From Clostridia bacterium (lineage in GTDB: Bacteria; Bacillota_A; Clostridia; Oscillospirales; CAG-272), in the NCBI GenBank assembly GCA_017631775.1, contig JAGBSQ010000079.1:1-6086 (forward strand): a DNA stretch of 6,086 bases, given 5' to 3'. The number at the start of each line of letters is the position of its first letter. Position 1 is the first letter of the stretch. The notes under the pieces were generated by a model. The model was not told where the DNA came from, searched no databases, and saw only the letters and a list, made by a program, of their open reading frames with translations. A program made the position numbers and the translations under genes. Below are positions 4,553 to 6,086 of this stretch, piece after piece.

Positions 4553-5683
4553 ATGAGTACAAACGACAACAAAAAAGATATTCTTTTATCTACACTTTTG
4601 GCAGCAGACGCAGTAGTTGCATCTGTAGCAGGCGCAAAGCTTTTCCAAAAGTTGGCTACCAAGGCTGCTGTAAACGGTCTTGATCTTGCAAAGGTTAAAA
4701 AGACCGGTGCCGGTGTTGGCATGGGTATTTGTTCCGGTATTCTTATGGCTGGTGATTTCATTCCCACCCTTGCGCAAGCAATCGATCGCGCTTGGATGAA
4801 GCAAGAAGCACCTGCTGAAGAAGAAGTAGTAGAAGAAGCTACCGAGGAGCTCGTAGAAGAAGTTGTTGAAGAAATCGTTGAAGAGCCCGTAGAAGAAGTA
4901 GTTGAAGAAGTAGTTGAAGAGGTTGTAGAAGAGGTTGTTGAGGAAGCTCCCGTTGAAGAGGTTCCCGTTGAAGAACCCGCTGTTGAAACAGTTGCTGCTG
5001 TTACCGAAGAACGCTCCGACGACGAAGAAGAAGAGGAAGAAGGCTTTGGCTTTAGCACCGCAGGTCTTGAGTTCTTTGACGCTATGGAAAAGCCCGAAGA
5101 ATACGCTGCACTGCAACAACAAGAGGCAGAAGGTCTTGTTCAAATCGTTACCCGTTACCGCCGCAGCTTTATGTCTCGCCTTGTTCAATCTCAAGGTGAC
5201 GTTCAAGCATATTACACCGAAATCAAAAACAAGCTTCTCTCTTACAAGGGCGTTAAGGGCCGCATCAGCTGGGGCAATGAGTCCTTCAACAAGGGCAGAA
5301 CCTACATCGCAAAGGTAAATGCAAAGTCCAAGACCTTGTATCTCTACCTTGCACTCGATCCCGCAACTCTTGAAGAGGGCACCTACAACTTTGAGGATAT
5401 GTCCGGCAAGAAGAAGTATGAGAACGTTCCCGTACTCGTAAAGATCAAGGGTCCTCGCAAGCTGAAGTATGCACTTGAGCTCATCGATAAGATCTGCCAA
5501 GAAAATCTTGCTCTTCCCGAAGTTAAGAACTTCGAGCCCACCGACTATACCGTTCCTTACTGGAGCACCGAAGAGTTGGTTAAGACCGGTCTTGTAAAGA
5601 AGATGGTAGCAGGTATGCCCGTTGAGGCATTTGACACCACCGTTGCTCCCACCGAGACCAATGTTGACGTAACACTCGCATAA
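4553..5683 (+). CDS. Acidic Val/Glu-repeat protein with Gly-rich N-terminus and folded C-terminal domain, function unknown
   Basis: I do not recognise a named family for this 376-residue protein. Residues 1-80 contain two Ala/Gly-rich hydrophobic stretches (11-31 and 52-76). The second has closely spaced glycines (G52, G54, G56, G58, G62, G67), like a glycine-zipper or weak membrane-associating segment; no clear signal peptide or cleavage site is seen. Residues 85-163 are extremely acidic: ten tetrapeptides of the form x-(V/T)-E-E at 92-131, then P/V/E-rich sequence and a run of six glutamates. Residues about 195-320 look like a compact basic alpha/beta domain (YRRSFMSRL, RISWGNESFNKGRTYIAKV, TLYLYLALDP, YALELIDKI). 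It resembles a domain I associate with uncharacterised clostridial proteins, with a loose likeness to DUF5655-type sequences; that is recollection, not a search. The ATG at 4553 follows AGGAAGGA by 11 bases, slightly long. Promoter, leader hairpin, biased codons and a private terminator point to high monocistronic expression. Confidence 0.85.
   Translation: MSTNDNKKDILLSTLLAADAVVASVAGAKLFQKLATKAAVNGLDLAKVKKTGAGVGMGICSGILMAGDFIPTLAQAIDRAWMKQEAPAEEEVVEEATEELVEEVVEEIVEEPVEEVVEEVVEEVVEEVVEEAPVEEVPVEEPAVETVAAVTEERSDDEEEEEEGFGFSTAGLEFFDAMEKPEEYAALQQQEAEGLVQIVTRYRRSFMSRLVQSQGDVQAYYTEIKNKLLSYKGVKGRISWGNESFNKGRTYIAKVNAKSKTLYLYLALDPATLEEGTYNFEDMSGKKKYENVPVLVKIKGPRKLKYALELIDKICQENLALPEVKNFEPTDYTVPYWSTEELVKTGLVKKMVAGMPVEAFDTTVAPTETNVDVTLA
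4826..4945 (+). repeat. Degenerate 12-base tandem repeat encoding (x-V-E-E)10
   Basis: Ten 12-base units in frame encode VVEE, ATEE, LVEE, VVEE, IVEE, PVEE and then VVEE four times. Units differ mainly at third positions (GTA/GTT for Val, GAA/GAG for Glu), so the protein pattern is better conserved than the DNA. Less regular P/V/E units continue to about 4990. Confidence 0.9.
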
Positions 5684-5699
5684 AAACAAAATTTGCATA

Positions 5700-5741
5700 A
5701 AAAAAGAGATACGGCGCACACTAACGTCGTATCTCTTTTTT
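5700..5741 (+). terminator. Strong rho-independent terminator after the acidic-repeat gene
   Basis: GAGATACG (5706-5713) pairs perfectly with CGTATCTC (5728-5735). The stem extends inward by a G-T wobble plus CG/GC pairs (5714-5716 with 5725-5727) to an 8-base loop, and outward by six A-T pairs. A T6 tract (5736-5741) follows. It lies 16 bases after the stop codon. The A-run on the upstream side makes it potentially bidirectional. Confidence 0.92.
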
Positions 5742-5777
5742 GATTTACACAGTATTTTGTGAAAGGAGTGACACACT

Positions 5778-6086
5778 ATGTCACAAGCAGTTCGCACCAA
5801 AGATACCGCAGCGCTCTTGAAAGCGATTTATAAAAACGTCAAAATGGCAAGCGATTCCATTCTCAACCTTATGCCAAAGGTAAAGGATTCCAAGCTCAAA
5901 AATGACCTGACCGTTCAGCTCAGCGTTTACGAAGCCTATGCATCGCGCGCGGCAAAACTCCTTGCCGACGAGGGTGCAAAGCCCGAGGAAGAGGGAACCG
6001 TCACAAAGCTTGCCTCCAAGTGGGGAACCATGATGAACACCATGATGGATTCCACCTCCACACACATCGCAGAAATGATGGTAGAG
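5778..6086 (+). CDS. Small helical protein, possible ferritin-like/DUF2383-type bundle, 3'-truncated by the window edge
   Basis: The first 103 codons are present and the frame is open to the window end. The ATG at 5778 has an excellent ribosome binding site, AAAGGAG (5762-5768), 9 bases upstream. The sequence is predicted all-helical: a helix at about 8-33 (TAALLKAIYKNVKMASDSILNL quoted in part: LLKAIYKNVKMASDS), one at 35-66 (NDLTVQLSVYEAYASRAAKLL region) and one at 76-103, rich in Met (KWGTMMNTMMD) and ending SSTHIAEMM-like as STSTHIAEMM. It resembles small clostridial hypothetical proteins that I associate with ferritin-like/DUF2383 helical bundles, but the iron-ligand pattern cannot be judged from this fragment. 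It follows the terminator at 5700-5741 by only 36 bases and no clear promoter fits in that gap. Confidence 0.75.
   Translation, partial: MSQAVRTKDTAALLKAIYKNVKMASDSILNLMPKVKDSKLKNDLTVQLSVYEAYASRAAKLLADEGAKPEEEGTVTKLASKWGTMMNTMMDSTSTHIAEMMVE

Noticed and set aside
4586..5800. 404-codon open frame on the - strand
   Set aside because: It is antisense to the acidic-repeat gene; the Phe/Asn-rich repeats are the reverse complement of the Val/Glu codons, and the frame runs through the terminator.

Overview
This window reads as a chromosomal segment of a Firmicute, most likely a member of the Clostridia. The inference rests on gene content: a Rex redox repressor, a DnaD-domain replication protein and a DnaI-type helicase loader together are a Firmicutes signature, and rex lying close to rimI-tsaD is familiar in that phylum. 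Coding regions have moderate, balanced base composition, intergenic regions are very A/T-rich, and ribosome binding sites are strong AGGAG-type sequences. All genes are on the + strand. No tRNA, rRNA, CRISPR array, insertion sequence or phage gene was recognised.

Layout. (1) 2-1361: the 3' part of rimI (protein N-acetyltransferase), then complete tsaD (tRNA t6A synthesis), probably the end of a tsaE-tsaB-rimI-tsaD type operon. (2) 1362-1715: a 354-base non-coding region. It holds a weak hairpin, a cluster of six DnaA-box-like 9-mers (three on each strand, facing each other across an A/T-rich centre), and a sigma-A-type promoter whose -35/spacer region is overlapped by a Rex-operator-like imperfect palindrome. 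(3) 1716-4398: a tight three-gene unit, rex, a protein with tandem DnaD domains, and a DnaI/DnaC-like AAA+ helicase loader. Gaps are 4 and 9 bases. (4) 4399-4552: an A/T-rich spacer with a near-consensus promoter, a palindrome at the predicted start of transcription and a 5'-UTR hairpin. (5) 4553-5683: an unrecognised 376-residue protein with a Gly-rich hydrophobic N-terminus, a long acidic Val/Glu tetrapeptide repeat and a folded basic C-terminal domain, followed by a strong terminator. (6) 5778-6086: the start of a small, probably helical-bundle protein that runs off the window.

How it may work together. The most interesting part is the central module. A sensor of the NADH/NAD+ ratio is co-transcribed with two proteins that load the replicative helicase, behind a symmetric array of DnaA-box-like sites. 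This suggests, but does not prove, coupling between redox/energy state, DnaA activity and replication initiation or restart. The second point of interest is the acidic-repeat protein, whose promoter, 5' hairpin, codon choice and terminator all look like those of a highly expressed gene, yet whose function I cannot name.
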